A stretch of DNA of 64,000 bases from Bordetella genomosp. 7 (lineage in GTDB: Bacteria > Pseudomonadota > Gammaproteobacteria > Burkholderiales > Burkholderiaceae_B), in the NCBI RefSeq assembly GCF_002261265.1, contig NZ_NEVK01000008.1:248001-312000 (forward strand), written 5' to 3'. Under the pieces are notes generated by a model, which saw only the letters and a program-made list of their open reading frames with translations, did not search any database and was not told where the DNA came from. Both the position numbers and the translations under genes were made by a program. Shown in pieces: positions 46,747 to 56,648 of this stretch. Within the stretch, counting starts at the first letter, position 1; every line of letters starts with the position of its first letter.

Positions 46747-48185
46747 TTGGCCTTGGCGGGCTCGACTCCGGACGGCGTGATGGTCAGGCGCTCGGGGTCG
46801 CCGCTGCCCGCCGCGGCCGATGCCTTGGCTTGCGCGCGGAGATTGCCCTTTTGCACCGGCTTGCCGGCCAGCAGATTCAGGGCCTGCTGCAGCTGGAAGT
46901 CGTCCTTGCCGCCGAACTCGAACATCTTGGCCGCGGGCGGCGGCGTGTCGAGATCGAGCGTGGATTTGATCTCGTCGCTCTGGTTGTTGGACAGGTGGCG
47001 TTGCAGATCGGCTTCGCGCGGCAGGCGGAACAGGTCGCCATCGGCCGTGTCGGCCACCACGTAGTCGGGCTCGATGCCGGTAGCCTGGATGGAGCGGCCG
47101 CTGGGCGTGAAATAGCGCGACGTGGTGAGCTTGACGCCGGTGTCCTGGCTGAGCGGCAGGATGATCTGCACCGAACCCTTGCCGAACGTGCGGTTGCCGA
47201 GCACTTTGGCGCGCTTGTGGTCTTGCAGCGCGCCGGCCACGATTTCGGAGGCCGAGGCCGAACCCACGTTGACCAGCACCACCATGGGCACCGTCTTGAC
47301 CCACGCCGGCAGGCCCGCCAGGTAATTGCCTTCGCCGCGCGCGTATTCGGCCGGCGTGGCCAGGTACTTGTGGCGTGAATCGGGTGTGCGGCCATCGGTG
47401 GACACGACCAGCACATCGGGCGGCAGGAACGCTGCGGACACGCCGATGGCGCTGGTCAGCAGGCCGCCGGGATCATTGCGCAGGTCCAGGATCAGGCCCT
47501 TGGGGGCGCCCTTGGCGCCCAGCTCTTTGAGCTGGCGGGCCAGGTCGGAACCGGTTTTCTCCTGGAATTGCGCGATGCGCACGTAGGCGACGCCGCCATC
47601 GAGCATCTTGCTGCGCACGCTGCGCACCTTGATGATGTCGCGCACGATGCGCACCACCACCGGCTGCGGGTTGTCGGCGCGCATGATGGTCAGCGTGATA
47701 GGCGTCTTGGGCGCGCCGCGCATGAGCTTGACGGCTTCGCTGAGCGACATGCCCTTGGTGGGCGTGTCGTCGATCTTGATGATGAGGTCGCCCGCCAGGA
47801 CGCCCGCGCGCGCAGCCGGAGTGTCTTCGATGGGCGAGATGACCTTGACGAAACCGTCTTCGGCGCCGACCTCGATGCCCAGGCCGCCGAATTCGCCCTG
47901 GGTGCTGGTCTGCATATCGCGGAACGCGTCGGCATCCAGGTAGGCCGAGTGCGGGTCTAGACTGGACACCATGCCGGAGATGGCATTGTTGATCAGGGTC
48001 TTGTCGTCGACCGCCTCGACGTAGTTGTTCTTGATGGCGGCAAACACATTGCTGAGCTGCCTGAGCTCATCCAGCGGCAGGGGGCTGCCACGCTGCGCGA
48101 GCGCAGTGACGCCCAGGCTGAGCAAAATGCCCGCCACCGCGCCGATGGCGACCAGACCGAAACCGCGAAACTTGCGAGTGCCCAT
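46743..48185 (-). CDS. ctpA: C-terminal processing protease, S41 family
   Basis: 480 aa from ATG 48185 after AGGAAG; a longer frame upstream lacks support. An N-terminal membrane anchor (about residues 8-30) exports the protein. A PDZ domain (GGLGIEVGAEDGFVKVISPI) precedes the protease domain, with the catalytic Ser in VGSASASEIVAGAL and Lys in RTFGKGSVQ. It trims periplasmic proteins, often peptidoglycan hydrolases; the EnvC-like gene directly upstream supports this. Confidence 0.94.
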   Translation of the reverse strand: MGTRKFRGFGLVAIGAVAGILLSLGVTALAQRGSPLPLDELRQLSNVFAAIKNNYVEAVDDKTLINNAISGMVSSLDPHSAYLDADAFRDMQTSTQGEFGGLGIEVGAEDGFVKVISPIEDTPAARAGVLAGDLIIKIDDTPTKGMSLSEAVKLMRGAPKTPITLTIMRADNPQPVVVRIVRDIIKVRSVRSKMLDGGVAYVRIAQFQEKTGSDLARQLKELGAKGAPKGLILDLRNDPGGLLTSAIGVSAAFLPPDVLVVSTDGRTPDSRHKYLATPAEYARGEGNYLAGLPAWVKTVPMVVLVNVGSASASEIVAGALQDHKRAKVLGNRTFGKGSVQIILPLSQDTGVKLTTSRYFTPSGRSIQATGIEPDYVVADTADGDLFRLPREADLQRHLSNNQSDEIKSTLDLDTPPPAAKMFEFGGKDDFQLQQALNLLAGKPVQKGNLRAQAKASAAAGSGDPERLTITPSGVEPAKAK

Positions 48186-48211
48186 GCACACTTCCTGATA
48201 TTGATACCGGG

Positions 48212-49804
48212 TTATAGGGCCAGCCACTGGGCCGGGTCCACCGGAGCGCCACGATGGCGAATTTCAAAGTATAGGCCCGATTCCACCTGCCCGCCGGTGG
48301 CGCCCACCGTGGCGATGGCGTCGCCGGCACCGACCGGTTCCCCAACCTGTTTCAGCAGGCTCTGGTTATAGGCGTACACGCTCATGTATTGCTTGCCGTG
48401 ATCGACGATGATCAGGTTGCCGAACCCCCGCAGCCAGTCTGCATAGACCACCGTGCCCGGGGCCACTGCCTTGACCGGCGTACCGGCGGCCGTACGCAGC
48501 ACAATACCGCGCCAGACCCCGCCATCGGGCCGATCGACCCCGAATCGACCCTGTACCGTACCACGCACCGGCGGCGGCAGGCCCCGGCGCAGGCCTTCGC
48601 CACCCCCCGGGGGGAGCGCGGCGGTGCGGCGCGCGGCAGCTGGCCGGGCGCTGCCGGCGTCTTCGTACCGGGCTTCGGGCTCGGCCGCGCTGCCAGGCTG
48701 CCGGGCCGGGCGCGGGTCGGGACTGGCCTCGGGCGCAGGCGCGGGGGGCGCGGCCTGTGCCAGCACACGAGTCTGGCCCGATCCGAACGGCTTCAGCCCC
48801 GCGGCATCCGGGTCGGCAACCGCCACGGGGCCGCGCGGACGGTCGGGCTGCGGCTGGCGAGCCGCCGCCTCGACCTGCTCCCGCGCCCGGGCGGCATCGC
48901 GGGCCTCGGCGCTGCGGCGCGCCTCTTCGGCCTGACGCGCCGCCTGGGCACGCCGTTCGGCCTCGGCTTTCTGACGCGCCTCTTCGGCCAGGCGGGCTTC
49001 CTGGGCGCGCCGGACGGCTTCGGCTCGCAAGCGAGCCTCTTCGGCGCGCCGCGCCGCTTCGGCCTGTTCGACGATGGCTTTTTCGAGCTCGCCTATCAGG
49101 TTGGACAGCCGCGTGTCGTCACGGCCCAGCTTCTGGGCCTCGGCCCGTTGCGCGGCGATCTGCCCCTCCAGGCGGGCCAATAGCGTGGCGCGCTCTTTCT
49201 GCTGGGCCACGAGCTCGGCTTTCTGCGATTCGGCCTCTTTGGCCATGGCCTGGATATCGGCGCGGCGGGCGTCGGCCTGCTGCTGCAGCTGCGCCAGGCG
49301 ATCAATATCGTGACGCAGCGCCTGCACGGCGCGGGCGCGCGCGCGAGAGACGTAGCCCAGATATCCCAGGTTGCGTCCGAGCTCGTGCGGGTCGTCGCCG
49401 GAAAGCAGCGCCGCCCAGGGAGACAGGCCGCTGGTGTACTGCGTGCGCAGTTGGTCGGCCAGTTCGGTGCGGCGCTGTTGCAGGGCCTGCTGCTGGGCGC
49501 CAATCTGGCTTTCGAGCTCGCCCAGTTGCGCTTCGGCGCGACGATTGTCGTCGGACAGCTCGCGCAGGCGGCGATTGATGCGCGAAATGGCGGTTTCGGA
49601 AGCCTTGAGCGCGTCGGCCGCCTCTTTGCGGGCGGACTCGCGCGCGTCGATTTCTTTTTGCAGCGATTCGAGCCGGTCGCGCAGCGCGGCCTGCTGCTGT
49701 TCGGCCTGCGATTGGCGCTGGGACAGATCCGCAGACGCCGCGACCGACGGCCATGGCGTTGCCGCCACCGCCGCTACCCACAGCAAACCCGCTGCAAACC
49801 GCAT
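48212..49804 (-). CDS. EnvC-like murein hydrolase activator
   Basis: 530 aa. Signal peptide 1-23, long coiled coil to about residue 300 including an (A-R-x-A-E-E-A-R-like) run near 240-310, a Pro/Ala-rich disordered linker to about 405, then a LytM/M23 domain (VRGTVQGRFGVDRPDGGVWRG, GFGNLIIVDHGKQYMSVYAY, GLYFEIRHRG). The metal ligands of active LytM enzymes (HxxxD and HxH) are partly missing, as in EnvC, so it should activate amidases rather than cut. Lies between gpmA and ctpA. Confidence 0.9.
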   Translation of the reverse strand: MRFAAGLLWVAAVAATPWPSVAASADLSQRQSQAEQQQAALRDRLESLQKEIDARESARKEAADALKASETAISRINRRLRELSDDNRRAEAQLGELESQIGAQQQALQQRRTELADQLRTQYTSGLSPWAALLSGDDPHELGRNLGYLGYVSRARARAVQALRHDIDRLAQLQQQADARRADIQAMAKEAESQKAELVAQQKERATLLARLEGQIAAQRAEAQKLGRDDTRLSNLIGELEKAIVEQAEAARRAEEARLRAEAVRRAQEARLAEEARQKAEAERRAQAARQAEEARRSAEARDAARAREQVEAAARQPQPDRPRGPVAVADPDAAGLKPFGSGQTRVLAQAAPPAPAPEASPDPRPARQPGSAAEPEARYEDAGSARPAAARRTAALPPGGGEGLRRGLPPPVRGTVQGRFGVDRPDGGVWRGIVLRTAAGTPVKAVAPGTVVYADWLRGFGNLIIVDHGKQYMSVYAYNQSLLKQVGEPVGAGDAIATVGATGGQVESGLYFEIRHRGAPVDPAQWLAL

Positions 49805-49807
49805 GAA

Positions 49808-50560
49808 TCAGTCCTTTTTTGCCTTGCCCTGGGCCGCAACGGCCGCCATCGCGGCTTCGATCTCGGCGGCATCGCCCAGATAATAATGGCGGATCGGGCG
49901 CAGCTCGTCATCCAGTTCGTAGACCAGGGGCTGCCCGGTGGGGATATTCAGGCCCACGATGTCGTCGTCCGACATATTGTCCAGGTGCTTGATCAGGGCG
50001 CGCAAGCTGTTTCCGTGCGCGGCCACCAGCACGCGGCGGCCGGCCCGGATCGCCGGGGCGATGGAATCGTTCCAGAACGGCAGCACGCGCGCCACAGTGT
50101 CTTTCAGGCATTCGGTGGCGGGCAGCTGGTCGGCCGGGATTTTCGCGTAGCGGCTGTCAAAGCGCGGATGGCGCTCGTCGTCGAGCGACAGCGGCTCGGG
50201 CGCGATGGCATAGGCGCGGCGCCAGACCAGCACTTGCTCATCGCCATACTTGGCAGCGGTTTCCGCCTTGTTCAGACCCTGCAGGCTGCCATAGTGGCGC
50301 TCGTTCAGCCGCCAGCTGATTCCTACCGGGGTGTACATGGCGTCCATGGCGTCCAGCGCAATCCAGAGCGTGCGGATGGCCCGCTTGAGCACGGACGTGA
50401 AGGCCAGGTCGAACTCGTAGCCTTCTTTTTTGAGCAGTTCGCCCGCCTTGCGGGCCTGTTCGCGGCCGTTGTCGGTAAGATCGACGTCGGTCCAGCCCGT
50501 AAAGCGGTTTTCGAGGTTCCACTGGCTTTCGCCGTGACGCATCAGTACGAGTTTATACAT
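49808..50560 (-). CDS. gpmA: 2,3-bisphosphoglycerate-dependent phosphoglycerate mutase
   Basis: Glycolytic interconversion of 3- and 2-phosphoglycerate. 250 aa; the start [15 protein letters not shown] (His 9 nucleophile) is preferred to an ATG 48 bases upstream. [26 protein letters not shown] and [14 protein letters not shown] are diagnostic. Followed by the envC and ctpA genes in the same direction. Confidence 0.96.
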   Translation of the reverse strand: MYKLVLMRHGESQWNLENRFTGWTDVDLTDNGREQARKAGELLKKEGYEFDLAFTSVLKRAIRTLWIALDAMDAMYTPVGISWRLNERHYGSLQGLNKAETAAKYGDEQVLVWRRAYAIAPEPLSLDDERHPRFDSRYAKIPADQLPATECLKDTVARVLPFWNDSIAPAIRAGRRVLVAAHGNSLRALIKHLDNMSDDDIVGLNIPTGQPLVYELDDELRPIRHYYLGDAAEIEAAMAAVAAQGKAKKD

Positions 50561-50747
50561 GGTTTTCAGCCGCTCGCAGGCGGGTTTGGAGTTGACGAAT
50601 GCGCTCATTTTATAATTGAGCGATTTTGCCCCTGGTTTTCTCTAGGCAAGCGGCCTGCGCCGCGCGCCAGGGCCGGCCGGGCCGCCGTTTATTGGCCGGT
50701 TGCGCGCCGTATGTGCACGCCCGGCTTATTTCAGTTCAGGAACCTCT

Positions 50748-51170
50748 GTGGATCTTCTGCAATTCTTGGTAGATAAGAACAATATCTTCATCGTGGCGGT
50801 TGCCCTGGTGTCCGGCATCATGCTGGCTGTGCCGGCGCTGCGCAAGGGGCGTGCCGGCCAGGGCATCAGTACCTCCGAAGCCATCCAGATGGTCAACCAG
50901 CGCCACGCGGTATGGATCGACGTGCGGCCGGCCGAGGCTTTCCGGGCGGGCCATATCCCTCAGGCACGCAACATGCCGGCAGCCGAACTCGAGCAGAAGG
51001 CCGGCTCGCTGCCCAAGAACAAGCCGCTGGTGCTGGTGTGCGAAACTGGGCGCGATGCCGGACGCGTGGCCAGCCGCCTGCGTTCCCAGGGTTTCGCGGA
51101 AGTGGCGGTCATGGAAGGCGGCATGCGGGGTTGGTCCGCTGCCGGCCTGCCCGTCACCCAGAAACCCTGA
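50748..51170 (+). CDS. membrane-anchored rhodanese-like protein
   Basis: 140 aa from a GTG at 50748 with AGG upstream. One N-terminal membrane helix (about residues 9-27, IFIVAVALVSGIMLAV) tethers a cytoplasmic rhodanese domain (VWIDVRPAEAFRAGHIPQA, LVCETGRDAGRVA). The catalytic Cys is in the CETGRD loop. Relatives (YibN-like) occur beside grxC and secB in many proteobacteria. Sulfur donor role is not established. Confidence 0.92.
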   Translation: MDLLQFLVDKNNIFIVAVALVSGIMLAVPALRKGRAGQGISTSEAIQMVNQRHAVWIDVRPAEAFRAGHIPQARNMPAAELEQKAGSLPKNKPLVLVCETGRDAGRVASRLRSQGFAEVAVMEGGMRGWSAAGLPVTQKP

Positions 51171-51183
51171 TCCGGAGCCAGCG

Positions 51184-51441
51184 ATGCCGAAAGTTGTCAT
51201 GTATTCGAAGGACTATTGCCCCTACTGCGCCAGGGCCCAGAGCCTGCTGCAGCAGCGCGGCGTCACCGACCTTGAAGTCGTCCGCATCGACCAGGACCCG
51301 TCCCAGCGCGAAATCATGATCCAGCGCACGGGCCGGCGCACGGTGCCGCAGATTTTCATCGGCGACAAGCACGTCGGCGGCTGCGATGATCTCATGGCGC
51401 TGGACCGCGCCGGGGGCCTTGCTCCCCTGCTCGGCGACTAA
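51184..51441 (+). CDS. grxC: glutaredoxin 3
   Basis: 85 aa dithiol glutaredoxin. Active site CPYC (C12, C15), then TVPQIFIGDKHVGGCDDL, the glutathione-binding cis-Pro and GG motif. Lies 13 bases after the rhodanese gene and before secB, a common gene order. Confidence 0.96.
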   Translation: MPKVVMYSKDYCPYCARAQSLLQQRGVTDLEVVRIDQDPSQREIMIQRTGRRTVPQIFIGDKHVGGCDDLMALDRAGGLAPLLGD

Positions 51442-51501
51442 GCTGACCGCGGGGCCGCCGGCCCCGGTCGTTTTTCTTTGCCCACCCTAACGGAAATATT
51501 C

Positions 51502-52026
51502 ATGGCTGATCAGGATCAAAACACCCAGCAAGCAGGCAACGCGCCTTCGTTCAATCTGCAGCGCGTCTACCTGAAAGACCTGTCGCTGGAAATGCCCAAC
51601 GCGCCTCACGTGTTCCTGGAACAAGAGCAGCCGCAAGTCGAGGTAAGCATCAACGTGGGCGGTCAGCGTCTGGCTGAAACGGTGTTCGAATCCACCGTCA
51701 CCGCCACGGTCACGACCCGCATCAACGACAAGGTCCTGTACCTGGTCGAAGGCACGCAGGCCGGCATTTTCGAACTGGCCAACATTCCGGAAGAGCAGAT
51801 GGATCCGCTGCTGGGCATCGTGTGCCCCACCATGCTGTATCCGTATCTGCGCGCCAACGTCGCCGACGCCATTACCCGCACGTCGCTGCCGGCGCTGCAC
51901 CTGGCCGAAGTGAATTTCCAGGCCCTGTACGAGCAGCGCCTGGCCGAACTGGCCCAACAACAGCAGGGCGGCGACAACGGATCGGATTCCGGCATCATTC
52001 TTCCGCCGGGCGCCACCCGCCAGTAA
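51502..52026 (+). CDS. secB: protein-export chaperone SecB
   Basis: 174 aa. Keeps preproteins unfolded and hands them to SecA. The core matches SecB ([64 protein letters not shown]). The C-terminal tail is longer than in E. coli. First ATG with family match at 51502. Confidence 0.97.
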   Translation: MADQDQNTQQAGNAPSFNLQRVYLKDLSLEMPNAPHVFLEQEQPQVEVSINVGGQRLAETVFESTVTATVTTRINDKVLYLVEGTQAGIFELANIPEEQMDPLLGIVCPTMLYPYLRANVADAITRTSLPALHLAEVNFQALYEQRLAELAQQQQGGDNGSDSGIILPPGATRQ

Positions 52027-52041
52027 GCCTGCGGCCGCGCC

Positions 52042-53085
52042 ATGACCCAAGCGCCCGCCTCGTTGAGCGTCGCCGTTCTGGGCGCGGGTAGCTGGGGCAC
52101 TGCCCTGGCCGCCATCGCCGCCCGCCGCCATCGCACGGTACTGTGGGCGCGCGACGCGGCCCAGGCCGGCGCCATGGCCGGCGACCGCACCAATGCGCGT
52201 TACCTGCCGGGCATTGCCCTGCCCGACGCGCTGGCCGTTACCAGCGACCTGCCGGCCGCGCTGGCGCCGCTGGCGGCCGATCCGCAACGCGCGCTGATCA
52301 TTCTGGGCGTGCCCGTGGCCGGGCTGCACGCCACCTGTCTTGAACTGGCGGCGCGGCTGCCCGCCCTGGGCCTGGCGCAAACGCCCATCGTCTGGACTTG
52401 CAAGGGCTTCGAAGCCGATACGGCGCGGCTGCCGCACGAAATCGTGGCCGACGCGCTGTCGGGCATGCCCGAAGCCCGCGCGGGCGTGTTGTCCGGCCCG
52501 TCGTTTGCCCGCGAGGTCGCACAGGGCCTGCCCGTGGCGCTGACGATCGCCAGCACGCATGAAACCGTCCGAGACGCAGCCACCCGGGCGCTGCACGGCG
52601 GCCCGGTGCGCGTCTATGCCAGCACCGATGTCGCCGGCGTCGAAGTCGGCGGCGCACTGAAAAACGTAATTGCCATCGCCTGCGGCATTGCAGATGGCCT
52701 GGCCCTGGGCACCAATGCGCGGGCGGCGCTGATCACTCGCGGCCTGGCCGAGATGAGCCGCTTCGGCGTCGCGCTGGGCGCGCAGGCCGAGACCTTCGCC
52801 GGCCTGACCGGCCTGGGCGACCTGGTGCTGACCGCCACCGGCGATCTGTCGCGCAACCGCCGCGTGGGCCTTGAGATCGGCGCCGGCCGCAAGCTCGACG
52901 AAGTGCTGGCCAGCGGCGTCACCGCCGAAGGCGTGCGTTGCGCCCGCGCGGCGCTGCAGCGTGCCCAGGCGCTGGGCGTGGAGCTTCCCATTACCGAGGC
53001 AGTCTGCGCCGTGCTGTTCGAAGGCGTCGCCCCCATGACCGCCGTATCGGCGCTATTGGCTCGCGAAGCGCGGGTGGAAACCTGA
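52042..53085 (+). CDS. gpsA: NAD(P)+-dependent glycerol-3-phosphate dehydrogenase
   Basis: Makes glycerol 3-phosphate for phospholipids. 347 aa. [10 protein letters not shown] dinucleotide-binding motif (about residues 14-23), [19 protein letters not shown], the catalytic [12 protein letters not shown] and [21 protein letters not shown] are all present. Follows secB by 15 bases. Confidence 0.97.
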   Translation: MTQAPASLSVAVLGAGSWGTALAAIAARRHRTVLWARDAAQAGAMAGDRTNARYLPGIALPDALAVTSDLPAALAPLAADPQRALIILGVPVAGLHATCLELAARLPALGLAQTPIVWTCKGFEADTARLPHEIVADALSGMPEARAGVLSGPSFAREVAQGLPVALTIASTHETVRDAATRALHGGPVRVYASTDVAGVEVGGALKNVIAIACGIADGLALGTNARAALITRGLAEMSRFGVALGAQAETFAGLTGLGDLVLTATGDLSRNRRVGLEIGAGRKLDEVLASGVTAEGVRCARAALQRAQALGVELPITEAVCAVLFEGVAPMTAVSALLAREARVET

Positions 53086-53108
53086 CTATCACCAAAGGAG
53101 CTTGCTTC

Positions 53109-54107
53109 ATGTTTACCGTCCGTACCTTCCGGGCCCGTACGCTGCTGCGCCGACTTGCGGTGGCGCTGACCGCCGCAGCCTTGCTGCCCGCCGCTGCCAT
53201 GGCGCAATGGCCCGAGCGGCCGATCCACCTGGTGGTGCCTTTTCCGCCGGGTTCGTCACCAGACCTGCTGGCGCGCACCATATCCGAACCCCTGTCGCAG
53301 GCCCTGGGCCAGCCCATCGTGGTCGACAACAAGCCCGGCGCTGGCGGCAATATCGGCACGCGCATCGTGGCCAGGGGCACGCCCGACGGCTACACCTTGC
53401 TCTACACCATCAACGGGCCCCTGGTTACCGCCCCCCGGCTCTACCAGAAGACGCTGGGCTACGATCCGCTGAAAGACCTGGCGCCCGTTACGCTGGTAGC
53501 CACCAGCCCCAACGTGCTGACGGTGCCGGCCAGCCTGCCCGTAGAGAACGTGGCCGATTTCGTGAAGCTGGCGCGCGAGCGCAATGGCGCGCTGAACTAT
53601 GGGTCGGTGGGGCCGGGCAGCTCGGCTCACCTGGCCATGGAAATGTTCAAGAGCGAGGCCAAGGTCGATCTCGCGCACATTCCTTATTCCGGTTTCCCGC
53701 AGGTGATCAGCGCCATCATCGCGGGCGATGTGCAGGCCGGTTTCATGGTGCCCGCCATCGCCATGCCGCAGGTGCGCAGCGGCAAGGTCAAGGCGCTGGC
53801 CATCACCAGCCTGGAGCCCAGCGAATCGCTCGAAGGCGTTCCCACCATGGACAAGCAGGGCTACCCTGGCTTCGAAGCCATTTCATGGAACGCCATTCTG
53901 GCGCCGGCCGGCACGCCCGCCCCCATCGTCGAGCGCCTGAACCGCGAACTGGCCGCCATCATCAACAGTGAAGCGGTGCGCAAGCAATTGGCCCAGCAGT
54001 ATTTCACCGCCGCGCCGTCTACCCCGCAGGGCCTGACCGAGCGCATCCAGAAAGACACGGCGCGCTGGGATGCGGTGATCGAGCAACTGGGTCTATCGCT
54101 GGATTGA
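53109..54107 (+). CDS. Bug-family tripartite tricarboxylate solute receptor
   Basis: 332 aa. Preceded by AAAGGAG. Signal peptide to about residue 33 (PAAAMAQ). The mature domain starts WPERPIHLVVPFPPGSSPD and has VVDNKPGAGGNIGT, YTLLYTINGPL, LNYGSVGPGSSAHLAMEMF and HIPYSGFPQVISAIIAGDVQ; all are typical of Bug receptors, which are greatly expanded in Bordetella. No membrane partner genes are adjacent; an M81 peptidase gene follows. Ligand unknown. Confidence 0.93.
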   Translation: MFTVRTFRARTLLRRLAVALTAAALLPAAAMAQWPERPIHLVVPFPPGSSPDLLARTISEPLSQALGQPIVVDNKPGAGGNIGTRIVARGTPDGYTLLYTINGPLVTAPRLYQKTLGYDPLKDLAPVTLVATSPNVLTVPASLPVENVADFVKLARERNGALNYGSVGPGSSAHLAMEMFKSEAKVDLAHIPYSGFPQVISAIIAGDVQAGFMVPAIAMPQVRSGKVKALAITSLEPSESLEGVPTMDKQGYPGFEAISWNAILAPAGTPAPIVERLNRELAAIINSEAVRKQLAQQYFTAAPSTPQGLTERIQKDTARWDAVIEQLGLSLD

Positions 54108-54148
54108 GCAGGCCCCGGCCCCAGGGCATCCCTGGGCGTCGCGTCATC

Positions 54149-54352
54149 GGTGTCAGGCACCTGCCGGAGCCTGACACCAGCGATACCGCCATTGCCTGCG
54201 CTGGCGGCACGGCACGCACGGACTCGAGCCTGTCCCGAAGGATGCCACGGGCCGGTGTCTGACCCCCGAACAATGCCACGAGCCGGGTGTCTGACTCATG
54301 CCACGAGCCGGTGTCCCAGCCGGTGTCTGACTCCCGAAGGGTGTCAGACACC
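54149..54352. repeat. hairpin-repeat cluster 5: variant, decayed and intact copies
   Basis: Copy 54149-54178 has arms GGTGTCAGGC / GCCTGACACC, a fully compensated change of the inner four pairs, with core ACCTGCCGGA (B-like). Decayed pieces lie near 54254-54277 and 54286-54321. Copy 54322-54352 is a standard A form. The gap 54108-54459 between the Bug and M81 genes holds only this cluster and the M81 ribosome site. Confidence 0.9.
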
Positions 54353-54459
54353 GACATGCGCCCGCTTTGCCGGCCGTTCTGCCGCCTCCATCCCAACGAC
54401 CTCGGCAAGCGTGCGTCCATCTGGTACTGTCATGACCAGTCCCCGCCGTGGAGCCGCGC

Positions 54460-55947
54460 ATGAAAGTCCTGATCGCCCGCCTTAACCACGAAACCAATAC
54501 GTTTTCCCCCGTGCCCACGCCCCTGGCGGCATTCGGGGAAAACGGGCCCGACTACGACGGCGACGCGTACCGCGCCAACCACGGCCAGCGCACGGCGATG
54601 GGGGCATTCATCGACCTGGCCCTGGCGCGCGGCGCCGAGATCGTGACGCCCGTATCGGGCTGGGCATACCCCAGCGGCCCGGTGGCCGCCGACGCCTACG
54701 ACGCCATGTGCGCCCGCATCGTCGCGGCGGCGCCCGGCTGCGGTGCGGTGCTGCTGGACCTGCACGGCGCCATGGTGGCCGAACACCGCGACGACGGCGA
54801 AGGCGACTTGCTGCGTCGCGTGCGCGAAGCAGCGCCGGACGCACCCATTGGCGTGGCGCTCGACCTGCATGGCAACGTGACGCAGGCCATGGTCGACCAC
54901 GCCGATGTCATCGTCGGCTTCAAGACTTACCCGCACGTCGATATGTACGAAACCGGCGAACATGCGGGCCGACTGCTCTTCGGAATGCTGGAAGGCCGGT
55001 GCAAGCCGGTCATGGTGTGGCGGCAACTGCCCCTGATGACCCATACCCTGCGATCGGCCACCGACCAGGGGGCCATGCAGGCTGCAGTAAGTGCGGCGCA
55101 ACGGCTCGAAGCAGACGGGTTGCTTGCGGTGTCGGTGCTGGCGGGCTTCAGCCTGGCCGATATCGAACGTCCGTGCATCAGCGTGATCGCCGTGGCCGAT
55201 GGCGATGCCGCGGCCGCCGACCGGGCGGCCGACGACATCGCAGCCCAGATCTGGCGCGACCGCGACGGCTTCGTCTATCGCAGCGAACCGCTGCAGGAAT
55301 CGCTGGCCCGCGCTCGGGAAATGGCGCATGGCCAGACCCGCCCCGTGCTGCTGCTGGACCACGGCGACAACTGCAATTCCGGCGGCACCTGCGATACGAC
55401 CGCCGTCCTCGAGGCCGCGCTGGCGCAAGGCATGGAAGGCATCCTGGCCGGGCCGCTTTGCGACCCGCAAGCCGTGGCGCAACTGATCCAGGCCGGCGAA
55501 GGCGCGCAGGTGTCGGTGGCGGTGGGCAACAAGCGGTCGCTGGCCCATCTGGGCATACACGCACAGCCCCTGGTGCTGCACGGCACGGTGCGCGCCATTA
55601 CTGATGGCCAATATCGCATCAGCGGCCCCACCTACACCGGCATGCTGTGCCACATGGGGCGCACAGCCGTATTGGATGCGGGCGGAGTGTGCCTGGTGCT
55701 GTGCGAACGCCCGCACGAACCCTGGGACCTGGGCGTATTCGAAAGCGTGGGCCAGGACCCACGCCGCGCCCGCTACCTGTTGTTGAAATCGCGCATGTAT
55801 TGCCGGCCGGTGTTCGTGCCGATCTCGGCCGGGCTGGTAGAGTGCGACAGCCCCGGCGCCACCACCTCGGACTACACCATCTTTCCGTACCGCAAGCGCG
55901 CCCGGCCGCTATATCCGCTTGAGGCGGCCGACTACGGCGCACGTTGA
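54460..55947 (+). CDS. M81 family metallopeptidase, MlrC-like
   Basis: 495 aa; ATG 54460 has GGAG 6 bases upstream. Begins MKVLIARLNHETNTFSP, the hallmark of MlrC-like proteins. Likely zinc-binding and catalytic segments are LLDLHGAMVAEHRDDGEGDLL and ALDLHGNVTQAMVDHAD, and LLDHGDNCNSGGTCD-type later loop. MlrC cleaves microcystin products, but relatives beside Bug receptors in Bordetella probably act on other small peptides or amides. Substrate unknown. Confidence 0.92.
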   Translation: MKVLIARLNHETNTFSPVPTPLAAFGENGPDYDGDAYRANHGQRTAMGAFIDLALARGAEIVTPVSGWAYPSGPVAADAYDAMCARIVAAAPGCGAVLLDLHGAMVAEHRDDGEGDLLRRVREAAPDAPIGVALDLHGNVTQAMVDHADVIVGFKTYPHVDMYETGEHAGRLLFGMLEGRCKPVMVWRQLPLMTHTLRSATDQGAMQAAVSAAQRLEADGLLAVSVLAGFSLADIERPCISVIAVADGDAAAADRAADDIAAQIWRDRDGFVYRSEPLQESLARAREMAHGQTRPVLLLDHGDNCNSGGTCDTTAVLEAALAQGMEGILAGPLCDPQAVAQLIQAGEGAQVSVAVGNKRSLAHLGIHAQPLVLHGTVRAITDGQYRISGPTYTGMLCHMGRTAVLDAGGVCLVLCERPHEPWDLGVFESVGQDPRRARYLLLKSRMYCRPVFVPISAGLVECDSPGATTSDYTIFPYRKRARPLYPLEAADYGAR

Positions 55948-55954
55948 TGCCCGC

Positions 55955-56419
55955 CTAGACCGCGCCGGCGTACCCCTGCTGGCGCCAGGCCTCGAACACC
56001 GTCACCGCGACGGCATTGGACAGATTCAGACTGCGCTGGCCCGCGCGCATGGGCAGGCGCAAACACTGGCCGGGCTCGAACAGCGCCATGTGCTCTGCCG
56101 ACAGGCCGGCGGTTTCGCGGCCGAATACAAACACATCCCCGGGCTGGAACGACACATCGGCCAGACAGCGTTGCGCGCGCGTCGTCATGGCGTAGACCCG
56201 CCCCTGCCCGGCCGCGGCCAGTGCCTGTGGCAGGCTGTCGTGCACCTGGACGGGCTGCCATTCGTGGTAGTCGAGGCCCGCGCGGCGCAGGCGCGCGTCG
56301 TCCAGTTCGAACCCGAGCGGCCGCACCAGGTGCAACCGGGCCCCGGTGTTGGCGCACAGGCGGATGGCGTTGCCGGTATTGGGAGGAATTTCAGGGCAGA
56401 CGAGTACGACGTGGAACAT
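55955..56419 (-). CDS. trmL: tRNA (cytidine/uridine-34 2'-O)-methyltransferase
   Basis: 154 aa SPOUT methyltransferase modifying the wobble base of tRNA-Leu. Start [20 protein letters not shown] at 56419, with AGGA 8 bases before. [28 protein letters not shown] and the knot motif [23 protein letters not shown] (in pieces) are diagnostic. Its stop lies 7 bases from the stop of the convergent M81 gene. Confidence 0.95.
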   Translation of the reverse strand: MFHVVLVCPEIPPNTGNAIRLCANTGARLHLVRPLGFELDDARLRRAGLDYHEWQPVQVHDSLPQALAAAGQGRVYAMTTRAQRCLADVSFQPGDVFVFGRETAGLSAEHMALFEPGQCLRLPMRAGQRSLNLSNAVAVTVFEAWRQQGYAGAV

Positions 56420-56648
56420 GGATTTCATCCTGGCGCGGCCGCATGGGGCGCCGTGCATTGCCGCTATTGTGCCAGGGAGACGGGGCTTGTTGCCGGGCCT
56501 CTACTTATGCATGCGCTAAGTCTTCCTTTCAGAAAAGCAAAGCGCCGCACGGCCCCGAATACGCGCAGGCGCGCGCGCTTCGCGCCAAAATAGGCGGTTT
56601 GGGGCAGGCGGCAGGCCCGGCCATGACAAACATATAACGGAGGCAAGC

